From: Photobacterium indicum
GTDB taxonomy: Bacteria > Pseudomonadota > Gammaproteobacteria > Enterobacterales > Vibrionaceae
Direction: 5' to 3'
Length of the DNA stretch: 64,000 bases
Assembly (NCBI RefSeq): GCF_003026215.1
Contig: NZ_PYOC01000011.1
Coordinates: 89,650 to 153,649 of the forward strand
A program made the translations under genes and the position numbers. Below are positions 1 to 8,349 of this stretch, in pieces. The notes under the pieces were generated by a model. That model did not search any database. It was not told where the DNA came from and saw only the letters and a list, made by a program, of their open reading frames with translations. Every line of letters starts with the position of its first letter. Within the stretch, counting starts at the first letter, position 1.

Positions 1-2
1 CC

Positions 3-506
3 GCGATCAATGAAGGAAACTCTGGCGGTGCTTTAGTCAATACACGTGGTGAACTTGTCGGCATCAATACAGCCTCTTTCCAGCAAGCAACCGATATTGA
101 AACATACGGTATTTCTTTTGCTATTCCCTATGAGTTAACTCATAAGATAATGAAAAAACTCATTGCTGATGGACGTGTCATTCGAGGCTATATCGGGATT
201 GATGGCCGTGAAATTAATCCTGTTATGGCACGCTTATACGATGCCGATCAAGTTAGCGGGATTATTGTGATGGGCATGGATCCGAATGGGCCCGCAACAA
301 AAGCAGGGTTTAAGGCGCAAGACATCTTGGTTGAGATAGATGGTAAGCCTGTCACTGATATGCGTAATGTACTCGATATTGTGACCGAATTACGCCCAGG
401 CAGTACGGTTGCAATGAAAGTACTTCGAAATGGTAAGCCATTAATATTATCAGTACTCATTGCAGATGAACCAGAAGTGCCTGAGCCTGTAGCAACTAGC
501 AACTAG
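3..506 (+). CDS. degS: DegS, site-1 protease of the sigma-E envelope stress pathway (5' truncated by window edge)
   Basis: Only the C-terminal ~167 residues lie in the window; the reading frame is open from base 3. The trypsin-like catalytic serine motif GNSGGAL is visible at the very start, followed by one PDZ domain (about the last 110 residues, beginning near YIGIDGREI). A single PDZ domain after the protease domain separates DegS from DegP/DegQ, which carry two. DegS is an inner-membrane-anchored periplasmic protease that cleaves RseA when its PDZ domain senses misfolded outer-membrane proteins. The neighbouring murA on the opposite strand agrees with the usual degQ-degS-murA order. The stop codon lies inside a 7-bp tandem repeat. 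The active-site His and Asp are outside the window. Confidence 0.93.
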   Translation, partial: AINEGNSGGALVNTRGELVGINTASFQQATDIETYGISFAIPYELTHKIMKKLIADGRVIRGYIGIDGREINPVMARLYDADQVSGIIVMGMDPNGPATKAGFKAQDILVEIDGKPVTDMRNVLDIVTELRPGSTVAMKVLRNGKPLILSVLIADEPEVPEPVATSN

Positions 507-518
507 CAACTAGCAACT
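491..518. repeat. Four tandem copies of a 7-bp unit spanning the degS stop codon
   Basis: AGCAACT occurs four times head to tail (491-497, 498-504, 505-511, 512-518). The degS stop TAG at 504-506 is formed across the second and third units. Because 7 is not a multiple of 3, loss of two units would change the DegS C-terminus and move its stop downstream; gain of units would not. Confidence 0.9.
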
Positions 519-537
519 TATCACTGGCAGTCATATA

Positions 538-564
538 AAAAAACCTCGCAAGGCGAGGTTTTTT
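538..564. terminator. Bidirectional intrinsic terminator between degS and murA
   Basis: CCTCGC (544-549) pairs with GCGAGG (553-558) around a 3-nt loop. The stem is flanked by an A-run at 538-543 and a T-run at 559-564, so either strand ends in a U-tract. It sits between convergent degS and murA. Confidence 0.9.
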
Positions 565-589
565 ATTATACGTCAAGCAACGTTAGTAA

Positions 590-1846
590 TTACTCACTTA
601 TACGCTCAATGTTCATGCCTAGGGCACTGAACTTGCCTTCAATGTGCTCGTAACCACGGTCTATGTGGTAAATACGATCAACAATGGTTTCGCCTTCAGC
701 AATGCTACCTGCAATCACCAAGCTTGCTGATGCACGCAAATCTGTTGCCATCACTTGCGCACCACTAAAACCGTCTGTATCACCGCAAATAACCGTGTTA
801 CCTTCGATTTCAGCACGAGCACCCATACGAATAAGTTCAGGAATATGCATGAAACGATTTTCAAAAATCGTTTCAGTAATAATACCCGTTCCTTTCGCAA
901 CTAGGTTCAATAATGAGAACTGAGCCTGCATATCAGTAGGGAAGCCAGGATGCGGCGCTGTACGAATGTTGACGGCTTTTAATTCTCGATCAGTCATATC
1001 AATACTGATCCAGTTATCACCGGTTTCAATTGCTGCACCCGCTTCTTCAAGCTTCGCTAATACCGCCTCTAGCAATGCTGGTCGAGTATTACGACACAGT
1101 ATTTTACCGCCAGAAACCGCAGCAGCCACTAAGAAAGTACCAGTTTCGATGCGGTCAGCAACCACTTCATGATAACCACCACCCAAACGCTCAACGCCTT
1201 CAATCGTAATGGTATCAGTACCTGCACCTGTAACCTTGGCACCAATCGCATTTAAGAAATCGGCAGTATCAACAATTTCAGGTTCACGCGCAGCATTTTC
1301 AATAACCGTTGTGCCTTCTGCTAATGTCGCAGCAGACATAATCGTTACTGTCGCGCCAACACTGACCTTATCCATAACGATATGAGCACCTTTAAGGCGA
1401 CCATCGACAGAAGCCTTAACGTAGCCTTCTTCTAATGTAATTGTCGCACCAAGCTGCTCTAGACCATGAATATGAAGATCAACAGGACGGGCACCAATTG
1501 CACACCCCCCCGGTAGAGAGACTTGTCCCTGACCAAAACGTGCAACCAATGGTCCAAGCGCCCAAATAGACGCTCGCATGGTTTTGACAAGATCGTAAGG
1601 GGCACAGAACTCATTAACACCACTAGCATCAATGAAAACTGACCCATTGCGGGTAATATTTACCCCCAAGCGACCCAGCAGTTCCATCGTTGTATCGATA
1701 TCACGCAACTTTGGTACGTTCGCAATTTCTACTGGCTTTTCAGCTAATAAAGAGGCAAACAAAATCGGTAATGCTGCATTCTTAGCTCCAGAAATGGAGA
1801 CTTCGCCGCTTAATGGGCCACCGCCCTGGATTCGAAACTTCTGCAT
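590..1846 (-). CDS. murA: UDP-N-acetylglucosamine 1-carboxyvinyltransferase
   Basis: MurA transfers enolpyruvate from PEP to UDP-GlcNAc, the first committed step of peptidoglycan synthesis, in the cytoplasm. The 418-residue protein has the usual length and two-fold EPSP-synthase-like architecture. The N-terminal KNAALPI segment and the PGGCAIGARPVD loop are visible; its Cys (about residue 115) is the catalytic, fosfomycin-reactive residue, so an intact sensitive-type enzyme is expected. Two ATGs lie in tandem (1849 and 1846); the second is preferred because it has better spacing from AAGAGG and aligns with the E. coli start. It is the last gene of the mla-ibaG-murA run, 10 bp after ibaG. Confidence 0.97.
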   Translation of the reverse strand: MQKFRIQGGGPLSGEVSISGAKNAALPILFASLLAEKPVEIANVPKLRDIDTTMELLGRLGVNITRNGSVFIDASGVNEFCAPYDLVKTMRASIWALGPLVARFGQGQVSLPGGCAIGARPVDLHIHGLEQLGATITLEEGYVKASVDGRLKGAHIVMDKVSVGATVTIMSAATLAEGTTVIENAAREPEIVDTADFLNAIGAKVTGAGTDTITIEGVERLGGGYHEVVADRIETGTFLVAAAVSGGKILCRNTRPALLEAVLAKLEEAGAAIETGDNWISIDMTDRELKAVNIRTAPHPGFPTDMQAQFSLLNLVAKGTGIITETIFENRFMHIPELIRMGARAEIEGNTVICGDTDGFSGAQVMATDLRASASLVIAGSIAEGETIVDRIYHIDRGYEHIEGKFSALGMNIERISE

Positions 1847-1856
1847 CATAAACCTC

Positions 1857-2111
1857 TTACAGCGACATTAGCTTTTTATCACGCGCCCACTCAGCAGGCG
1901 TGTATGTCTTAATGCTCAACGCATGAATCGCGTTAGTCGCAATATGCTCCATCAATGGTGCATAGACGGTTTGTTGTTTTTTAACACGGCTCATACCGTC
2001 AAACATAGCACCCACTGCGATCACTTCGTAATGGCTACCTTCACCTTTAACAATGACTTCGTCTAATGTTAAGGCTGTTTCAAGAATTTGTTTAATTTCA
2101 GCGATTTCCAC
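1857..2111 (-). CDS. ibaG: BolA-family protein IbaG
   Basis: This 84-residue BolA/YrbA-type protein has the BolA fold signature, with GSHYEVIAVGAMFDGMSRVK in the middle and a C-terminal HALSIKTYTP strand. BolA-family proteins partner with monothiol glutaredoxins in iron-sulfur trafficking; IbaG is linked to acid stress in E. coli. It lies between mlaB and murA, as in other gammaproteobacteria, and is probably cotranscribed with them. The family assignment is firm; its exact role in this organism is inferred. Confidence 0.92.
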   Translation of the reverse strand: MEIAEIKQILETALTLDEVIVKGEGSHYEVIAVGAMFDGMSRVKKQQTVYAPLMEHIATNAIHALSIKTYTPAEWARDKKLMSL

Positions 2112-2130
2112 AAGCTATCCTCTTTGCTGC

Positions 2131-2442
2131 TCACTTTATATAGGCAGCTAACATTGATTCTACATGACTTAGGCGTAGCAAAGTTTTGAGCTGCTCTGGT
2201 ACATTTAATAATGTGAAGTCACACCCCGCATTGATTAACTGCTGAGATAAATGAAGCAACATCACCATTCCGGCAGAGTCTACCCGAGATAAGCCCGAAA
2301 GATCGAGGGTTACCTTTGAACCCTGTGGCATCCATTCACATCTTTGCCGCCAAAAAGCTGGAACTGTGTCACGTTCCAATACCCCTGACAAGCAATAATC
2401 ACCATTATCCAAGCTCTGTAACGTAATCTTTGCTTTATTCAT
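2131..2442 (-). CDS. mlaB: STAS-domain protein MlaB of the phospholipid ABC transporter
   Basis: A single STAS domain of about 103 residues with the conserved LDLSGLSRVDSAGMVMLLHL segment. MlaB is a cytoplasmic subunit that binds and stabilises the MlaF ATPase in the MlaFEDB inner-membrane complex. The start is placed at ATG 2440-2442: it follows a GAGG ribosome-binding site and overlaps the end of mlaC by 8 nt (ATGAATAA), giving translational coupling. A longer version starting at 2478 would run 44 nt into mlaC and is unlikely. Confidence 0.92.
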   Translation of the reverse strand: MNKAKITLQSLDNGDYCLSGVLERDTVPAFWRQRCEWMPQGSKVTLDLSGLSRVDSAGMVMLLHLSQQLINAGCDFTLLNVPEQLKTLLRLSHVESMLAAYIK

Positions 2443-3079
2443 TCGCACTCGCCTCACGGCGAATTGGTTTAGCCGCAAGGGTTATCAAATTTTGTGTTAC
2501 AACATCAACACCTTCGGTACGAAGTTGACCACTCCACTCACTTTGCTTGGTTGATATCATACTGACGCCTTCAGCCACCATGTCAAAACCCTGCCATTCT
2601 TTAGTTTTTTTATTTTTACGTAATTTAAAATCTAAACGAATAGGTGGGCGTTTCGTATCAACAATATCAACACGCACAGAAACGATAGTACGATTAGCTG
2701 GAATGGCTTTCGGTGGCTCTATTTTTATATCCTGATTAGTATATTGCGTTAACACTTGTGCATAAGAAGCCACCAGATAATCAGTAAACGCATCAACAAA
2801 GTCATTACGCTGCTCTTTCGTGGTCTTCTTAAGCTGAGGACCTAATACTTTATACGCGGCATAACGTGTATTAATGTAAGGCAATAGCTCTTCTTTAACG
2901 ACAATACGTAAATAGTCTGGGTTGGCTTGGATTCTCCCCTGCTCAGCCTTCAGTCGATCAAACGTTGTTTGAGAAACTGTCGCCATCATCGTATAGGGGT
3001 TGGTGGCATCAACCGTTGCAGCGCTAGCAAACAATGGCAATGACGCTAAACAAAATAAAAAATATCGAATCAATTTCAT
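2435..3079 (-). CDS. mlaC: Periplasmic phospholipid-binding protein MlaC
   Basis: The 214-residue protein begins with a clear Sec signal peptide (basic MKLIR, hydrophobic FLFCLASLPLFASAA). The rest is the Ttg2D/MlaC fold, with NPYTMMATVSQTTFDRLK at the mature N-terminus and the INTRYAAYKVLG region typical of the family. MlaC shuttles phospholipid across the periplasm between the outer-membrane MlaA complex and MlaD. It sits 7 bp after mlaD and overlaps mlaB. No mlaA is in this window, as expected since mlaA is usually unlinked. Confidence 0.96.
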   Translation of the reverse strand: MKLIRYFLFCLASLPLFASAATVDATNPYTMMATVSQTTFDRLKAEQGRIQANPDYLRIVVKEELLPYINTRYAAYKVLGPQLKKTTKEQRNDFVDAFTDYLVASYAQVLTQYTNQDIKIEPPKAIPANRTIVSVRVDIVDTKRPPIRLDFKLRKNKKTKEWQGFDMVAEGVSMISTKQSEWSGQLRTEGVDVVTQNLITLAAKPIRREASANE

Positions 3080-3086
3080 TATCTAC

Positions 3087-3566
3087 CTACTTATCACTAT
3101 CGCCGCCAATGCTATATAGCACTTGACCAATCATATCTTCCAAAACTAAGGCTGATTTCGTATCTTCCATTAAATCGCCATCATGCAGCATCTCGATATC
3201 ATCATCGATAAAACCAGGACTTATGCCTAAGTATTGTTCACCCAATAAACCAGCCGTCAAAATAGCCGCAGAGCTGGTTTCAGGGAAGTACCCATATTTT
3301 TTCTCAATCGCCATTGTCACAACGGGCGTAAAGCTCTCGGTATCGAGGCTAATATCGATAATACGCCCAACTGAAACACCACCGACTTTTATCGGAGAAC
3401 GGATTTTTAATCCACCAATATTATCGAAATGCGCTTTCAAAGTGTACGTATCATTAGTGCCAATGTTCTGTACATCAGCCACTTTAAAAACCAGCACAAG
3501 TAACGCGGCAATACCAGCCATAATAAATGTGCCTACCCATAATTCTAATTTTTTATTTTGATGCAT
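3087..3566 (-). CDS. mlaD: MCE-domain lipid-transfer subunit MlaD
   Basis: This 159-residue protein has one N-terminal transmembrane helix (about residues 9-28) followed by a single MCE domain (DNIGGLKIRSPIKVGGVSVG). MlaD forms a periplasmic hexameric ring on the MlaFEB transporter and passes lipids to or from MlaC. The start MHQNKKLELWVG at 3566 matches the E. coli N-terminus and follows a GGGA-type ribosome-binding site; the upstream in-frame ATGs add 11 non-homologous residues. Confidence 0.95.
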   Translation of the reverse strand: MHQNKKLELWVGTFIMAGIAALLVLVFKVADVQNIGTNDTYTLKAHFDNIGGLKIRSPIKVGGVSVGRIIDISLDTESFTPVVTMAIEKKYGYFPETSSAAILTAGLLGEQYLGISPGFIDDDIEMLHDGDLMEDTKSALVLEDMIGQVLYSIGGDSDK

Positions 3567-3654
3567 CCGTTTATTCCCAACATCCATTAATAACAGCACA
3601 CCTTAAACGCGTTAATATTTTTCGGTGTATGCAGTAAGAATATTTCTATTTATG

Positions 3655-4437
3655 TTAATTACCAAACATTAAGGCTGTCAGAACAAAGTCTAGCCCTAGT
3701 ACTGCTAATGATGCATTAACCACGGTTCGTGTTGTTGCGCGACTAATACCTTCAGAGGTAGGAACTGCATCATAACCATTGAATACTGCAATCCATGTAA
3801 TGGTAATAGCAAACACCACTGACTTGATAAAGCTATTACCAATATCTTCCCCTAGTTCCACAGAAGCCTGCATAACAGACCAAAAGCTTCCGTAATCAAT
3901 ACCTTTCCAATCAACCCCTACAAGCTGTCCACCCCAAATACCGACGGCGCTAAACATCATCGCCAGTAGAGGCATAGAAATAACTCCCGCCCAGAAACGT
4001 GGGGCAATCACTCGCCTCAGGGGATCAACCGCCATCATTTCCATGCTGGACAATTGTTCCGTTGCTTTCATTAAGCCAATTTCGGCGGTTAATGCAGAAC
4101 CAGCTCTACCCGCGAAAAGTAATGCCGTCACAACAGGACCGAGTTCCCGTAACAATGACAATGCGACCATTTGACCTAAACTTGTTTCGGCCCCAAAATC
4201 CACTAAAACAATATAGCCTTGCAGGCTAAGTACCATGCCAATAAATAAGCCTGATACCATAATAATGGCGATAGATAAAACACCCACGGAATACAATTGC
4301 TTCATCAACAGTGGAAACATTTTTTTCGGTTGCGGTTTACTGACTAGCGCGCCGTACAGTAATAATGTTGCGCGACCGATAGTCTGAAACTTTTCAATCC
4401 CTTGACGTCCGACGCTCGCAATAAAGTCAATGAGCAT
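3655..4437 (-). CDS. mlaE: Permease MlaE of the phospholipid ABC transporter
   Basis: The 260-residue integral membrane protein of the MlaE/YrbE permease family has about five to six hydrophobic helices and the conserved cytoplasmic coupling segment LREL-GPVVTALLFAGRAGSALTAEIG. It forms the membrane dimer that couples MlaF ATP hydrolysis to lipid movement through the MlaD ring. It lies between mlaF and mlaD. The 88-nt gap to mlaD is longer than other junctions in this operon but shows no terminator. Confidence 0.96.
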   Translation of the reverse strand: MLIDFIASVGRQGIEKFQTIGRATLLLYGALVSKPQPKKMFPLLMKQLYSVGVLSIAIIMVSGLFIGMVLSLQGYIVLVDFGAETSLGQMVALSLLRELGPVVTALLFAGRAGSALTAEIGLMKATEQLSSMEMMAVDPLRRVIAPRFWAGVISMPLLAMMFSAVGIWGGQLVGVDWKGIDYGSFWSVMQASVELGEDIGNSFIKSVVFAITITWIAVFNGYDAVPTSEGISRATTRTVVNASLAVLGLDFVLTALMFGN

Positions 4438-4533
4438 AATTAAAGCTGCCTTTCCCTATATATACCAATCCAGACCATTTACTTATCTAGAATAGTCTTA
4501 TGATTATTGTTATATCTCTTTTATTCTTAATCG

Positions 4534-5349
4534 CTATTTTGATGATATTTTTGCAAACAAATCTTGTTCTAATGCTCGAGCTGGATACTGAAAAGGAACC
4601 GGCCCATCAGCATCACCATCTAAAAACTGACGCACACGTTCATCAGTATTTGCTCGTAATTCATCCGGCGTACCACTACCGATAACTTTACCGCCAGATA
4701 ATAAATAAACTTTATCGGCAATACTCATTACTTCAGGTACATCGTGCGATACGATCACAGAGGTAATACCTAATGCTTGATTTAAACTGCTAATCAATTT
4801 AACCAACACTCCCATAGTTATAGGATCTTGGCCCACAAACGGTTCGTCATACATCATTAAATCGGGATCAAGTGCAATTGCCCGCGCTAATGCCGCTCTG
4901 CGTGCCATACCACCTGATAACTCATTTGGCATAAGATTTGCCGCACCACGCAGCCCTACCGCTTCCAGCTTAAGTAATACTAACGTATCTAATAAATCTT
5001 CCGGTAAATCGGTATGCTCTCTTAATGGGAAGGCTACGTTATCAAATACGGTCATGTCGGTGAATAACGCACCCGATTGAAACAACATGCTCATACGCTT
5101 TCTTATTTGATAAAGCTGTGCACGTTTTAACTGAGGAACGTTAACTTGATCAAACCATATCTCACCGTAGTCAGGATCAATCTGGCCACCGATCAAACGT
5201 AATAATGTCGTTTTACCTATCCCTGAAGGTCCCATGATCGCCGTCACTTTACCTCTAGGTACGTCTAAGCTGACATCATCAAAAATTTTTCGGTCTCCAC
5301 GAGAAAACGATACATTTTTAATTGATACTAATGTTTCACTCGATTCCAT
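4534..5349 (-). CDS. mlaF: ATPase MlaF of the phospholipid ABC transporter
   Basis: A 271-residue ABC ATPase with Walker A GPSGIGKTT near residue 40, signature LSGGMARRAALARA near 145, Walker B LMMYDEPFVGQDP, and H-loop VSHD. The glycine-methionine form of the signature (LSGGM) and the FVGQDP segment are typical of the Mla/Ttg2A group. It powers MlaFEDB-dependent phospholipid transport that keeps phospholipids out of the outer leaflet. It is first in the minus-strand operon, so its promoter should lie in the 493-bp gap shared with divergent yrbG. Confidence 0.96.
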   Translation of the reverse strand: MESSETLVSIKNVSFSRGDRKIFDDVSLDVPRGKVTAIMGPSGIGKTTLLRLIGGQIDPDYGEIWFDQVNVPQLKRAQLYQIRKRMSMLFQSGALFTDMTVFDNVAFPLREHTDLPEDLLDTLVLLKLEAVGLRGAANLMPNELSGGMARRAALARAIALDPDLMMYDEPFVGQDPITMGVLVKLISSLNQALGITSVIVSHDVPEVMSIADKVYLLSGGKVIGSGTPDELRANTDERVRQFLDGDADGPVPFQYPARALEQDLFAKISSK

Positions 5350-5842
5350 ACCCGCCCTGTTTAGTTATTCCGTCTCTGCACTGACATGTTTAGACACATC
5401 ACTTTGAAAAGTTGTCTTTTTTACAACCAGTGATAAATGATAGGTACTTTATGCAACCAACTCAAGGTGATAGCGGTTAGTTTATTATCATTTCATCGCT
5501 CTCGCTCTCATTGTGTGAGTTTAGCTCGTCACGATAATCAATTAACGGTCACATTTTGTCTGTCATTTATAGTGATAATAAATACTCCCCCTGATTTTGC
5601 ACGCCGTTTTAATAATGGTAGCATGCCTTTATCTATATGGCCTACTCGACCTTTTTTAAGATGGTTATCAGACAATCTAGTCGGGTATACAAGAGAAATA
5701 GCTATAAGCAGCATCAATTAGTCACGACTATCGCTTCCCTTTTGCTAAGCTTCCCGTCAAAATTACCCTAATAATATGTAAAATTCGTTCGTTAACGTTT
5801 AAATTAATCGCAAAACGTATTAAAAAAAATAAAGGGATAAGA
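5350..5842. promoter_or_regulatory. 493-bp divergent intergenic region between mlaF and yrbG
   Basis: No gene is supported here; the one open frame of ~94 codons has no ribosome-binding site and no recognisable protein. The region must carry the promoters of the mla operon (minus) and the yrbG-lpt-rpoN operon (plus). I could not pick a convincing -35/-10 pair; an AT-rich TAATAT at 5772-5777 is a possible -10 for yrbG, but no matching -35 is seen. It is unusually long for this compact locus. Confidence 0.5.
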
Positions 5843-6808
5843 ATGCTCGAAGCCATTGTGTTGCTATGTATCGGTTTAGCCTTACTTGTATGGAGTGCAG
5901 ATCGACTCGTGTTTGGTGCAGCAGCACTAGCAAGAAACTTCGGTATTGCACCGCTTGTTATAGGCATGACTATTCTTGCTATGGGTTCTTCAGCGCCTGA
6001 AATGATGGTATCTGCAACAGCTGCACTGGCAGGAAAAACAGACACAGCTGTCGGTAACGTACTGGGCTCTAATATCGCTAATATCGCCCTTATCCTTGGT
6101 ATCACCGCTTTAATGAAGCCGCTTTCGATTAGCTCCATTATTATTCGTCGCGAATTACCCCTCATGCTTGGCGTTACGCTCATCGCGGGTTTCTTGTTAT
6201 GGGATAACTACCTAGGCTTTATGGAAGGTGTGCTGCTTGTCGTACTTTTCATCATATTTTTACTTGCGATGCTAAAAATTAGCCGCAATGCTAAAGATAT
6301 TGGCGACCCACTTGCAGAAGAACAAGAATCAGAAATCCCAACGGGTGTTAGTAACAAAGCAGCTATTATTTGGGTTGTTGTTGGCATTATTCTACTACCT
6401 TATGCCGCAAGTATGCTGGTTGATTCAGCCGTCACAATTGCAAAATATTTCGGCATGAGCGATCTTCTTATCGGACTCACCATTATTGCAATTGGTACCA
6501 GCTTACCTGAGCTAGCAGCTTCCATTGCCAGCATCTTCAAAGGTGAAGATGATATGGCTGTCGGTAATATTATTGGTTCAAACGTATTCAATATACTCGC
6601 CGTTATGGGTATTCCAGGCTTAATTAACCCATCAGTAATTAGTCCTCTCGCGATGGGCCGCGACTTTTACGTTATGTTAGGTTTGTCGGTTTTATTACTC
6701 TTAATGGCGCTGGGTAAACGTCGCCGAATCAATCGTGTAGAAGGTGGCATTCTAGTTTTTTGTTTTATGGCTTATCAGTTCCACCTTTTTTATACTATGG
6801 CAGCTTAA
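5843..6808 (+). CDS. yrbG: YrbG, CaCA-family sodium/calcium exchanger
   Basis: This 321-residue membrane protein has the two inverted alpha-repeats of the Ca2+/cation antiporter superfamily: MGSSAPEM with downstream AVGNVLGSNIANIALILG in the first half, and GTSLPELAASI with AVGNIIGSNVFNILAVMG in the second. The acidic residues of the GSSAPE / GTSLPE motifs are the cation ligands in the family. About ten hydrophobic helices are seen. A ribosome-binding site (AAAGGGATAAG) precedes the ATG. It leads the kdsD-kdsC-lpt operon, as in E. coli; its link to LPS assembly is positional only, and the transported ion is assumed from the family. Confidence 0.93.
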   Translation: MLEAIVLLCIGLALLVWSADRLVFGAAALARNFGIAPLVIGMTILAMGSSAPEMMVSATAALAGKTDTAVGNVLGSNIANIALILGITALMKPLSISSIIIRRELPLMLGVTLIAGFLLWDNYLGFMEGVLLVVLFIIFLLAMLKISRNAKDIGDPLAEEQESEIPTGVSNKAAIIWVVVGIILLPYAASMLVDSAVTIAKYFGMSDLLIGLTIIAIGTSLPELAASIASIFKGEDDMAVGNIIGSNVFNILAVMGIPGLINPSVISPLAMGRDFYVMLGLSVLLLLMALGKRRRINRVEGGILVFCFMAYQFHLFYTMAA

Positions 6809-6820
6809 CGGAGATCCCTC

Positions 6821-7792
6821 ATGTCAGAGAAGTTTGATTTTTGCGCCCATGGCCGTAAAGTTTTAGAAATTGAAATTGCGGCATTACAGCAGATTTCCCA
6901 ATACATTAATGGCTGTTTTACTCAGGCTTGTGAACTCATTTTAAGTAGCCACGGCAAAGTCATCGTCATGGGAATGGGTAAATCGGGTCATATCGGCAAT
7001 AAAATCGCCGCAACGCTAGCAAGTACTGGCACCCCTTCTTTCTTCGTTCACCCAGGTGAAGCCAGCCATGGTGATCTTGGGATGATTGAAAAAGGTGATG
7101 TCGTTCTAGCAATCTCAAACTCTGGCGAAGCCGGTGAAATTTTATCACTATTACCCGTTATAAAACGCCTTGGCATTCCATTGATCAGCGTGACAGGTAA
7201 ACCAGAGTCGAGCATGGCAAAGTTCTCGCAAGTCCATTTGCAGATCACTGTTGCTGCAGAAGCTTGTCCGCTGAATCTAGCACCTACATCCAGTACAACG
7301 GCAACCTTAGCAATGGGTGATGCCTTGGCAATCGCACTAATGGAAGCGCGTGGCTTTACTGCTAATGATTTTGCATTATCACATCCTGGTGGTGCTTTAG
7401 GCCGAAAATTACTTCTGCGTATTGCTGATGTTATGCACACTGGCGACTTGCTTCCTATTATTGATGAAGCTGCCACCATTAAAGACGCCCTACTTGAAGT
7501 ATCACGTAAAGGCTTAGGCATGACGGCAGTGGTCAATAGTGAGCAGCAACTTACGGGTATTTTCACTGATGGTGATTTACGTCGCTTACTGGATAAGCGC
7601 GTAGACATTCATAATACCGCGATTGGTGATGTGATGGGACGCAACCCATCAACCATTGAGGCAAATGTATTAGCAGCAGAAGGCTTAAAATTGATGGAAG
7701 ATAACAAGATCAATGGATTGCTTATCACTGAAAATGGCCAATTAGTGGGTGCATTAAATATGCATGATTTATTAAAAGCCGGAGTAATGTAA
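6821..7792 (+). CDS. kdsD: D-arabinose 5-phosphate isomerase
   Basis: The enzyme converts D-ribulose 5-phosphate to D-arabinose 5-phosphate, the first step of Kdo synthesis for LPS. At 323 residues it has the usual plan: an N-terminal SIS domain (GMGKSGHIGNKIAATLAS about residues 48-65, SHGDLGMI, SNSGEAGE) and two C-terminal CBS domains (from about residue 205; VMHTGDLLP and VMGRNPSTI mark the repeats). It starts 12 bp after yrbG behind a GGAG site, and its TAA overlaps the kdsC start (TAATG). Confidence 0.96.
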   Translation: MSEKFDFCAHGRKVLEIEIAALQQISQYINGCFTQACELILSSHGKVIVMGMGKSGHIGNKIAATLASTGTPSFFVHPGEASHGDLGMIEKGDVVLAISNSGEAGEILSLLPVIKRLGIPLISVTGKPESSMAKFSQVHLQITVAAEACPLNLAPTSSTTATLAMGDALAIALMEARGFTANDFALSHPGGALGRKLLLRIADVMHTGDLLPIIDEAATIKDALLEVSRKGLGMTAVVNSEQQLTGIFTDGDLRRLLDKRVDIHNTAIGDVMGRNPSTIEANVLAAEGLKLMEDNKINGLLITENGQLVGALNMHDLLKAGVM

Positions 7793-8349
7793 TGACAGAT
7801 CAAGTCGATACAATTTATGGTCCGGTATGCTTAACCAACTATCAAAAAGCGAAAAATATTCGTTTATTAATTTGTGATGTTGATGGTGTGTTTTCAGATG
7901 GCCGTATTTACATGGGTAATGATGGTGAAGAATTAAAAACCTTTCATACCCGTGACGGCTATGGCATTAAGTCCCTAATGAATGCAGGCATTGAAATTGC
8001 GATCATTACAGGTCGTCAATCTGCGATTGTAGAAAATCGTATGACCGCCTTGGGAATCAAACACATCTATCAAGGGCAAGATAATAAAATTTCGGCTTAT
8101 AACGATATTATTGCAAACCTCAACATTGATGCTGAACATACAGCCTATATTGGCGACGATTTAATTGATTGGCCGGTAATGGAAAAAATTGGCTTATCCG
8201 TTTGTGTTGCTGATGGCCATCCACTTCTGGCTCAGCGTGCTGACTTTGTCACTCGCATTCAAGGCGGTTATGGTGCTGTACGTGAAGTTTGCGATCTTAT
8301 TCTTGAAGCTCGAGGGGAATTAGACCAGCATAAAGGGCTAAGTATATGA
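7792..8349 (+). CDS. kdsC: 3-deoxy-D-manno-octulosonate 8-phosphate phosphatase
   Basis: A 185-residue HAD phosphatase of the small tetramer-forming C0 type. Motif I is CDVDGVFSDG (nucleophile Asp in DVDGV), the conserved RDGYGIK segment follows, then motif II ITGRQS and motif III GDDLIDWPVM. It removes phosphate from Kdo-8-P to release Kdo. The start overlaps the kdsD stop by 1 nt and the end overlaps lptC by 4 nt (ATGA), so the three are translationally coupled. Confidence 0.96.
   Translation: MTDQVDTIYGPVCLTNYQKAKNIRLLICDVDGVFSDGRIYMGNDGEELKTFHTRDGYGIKSLMNAGIEIAIITGRQSAIVENRMTALGIKHIYQGQDNKISAYNDIIANLNIDAEHTAYIGDDLIDWPVMEKIGLSVCVADGHPLLAQRADFVTRIQGGYGAVREVCDLILEARGELDQHKGLSI

Noticed and set aside
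5437..5721. 94-codon frame in the mlaF-yrbG spacer
   Set aside because: No ribosome-binding site, no recognisable domain, and composition like noncoding DNA.
7048..7608. 186-codon frame on the minus strand inside kdsD
   Set aside because: It is antisense to a certain gene, and its length follows from the codon pattern of kdsD.
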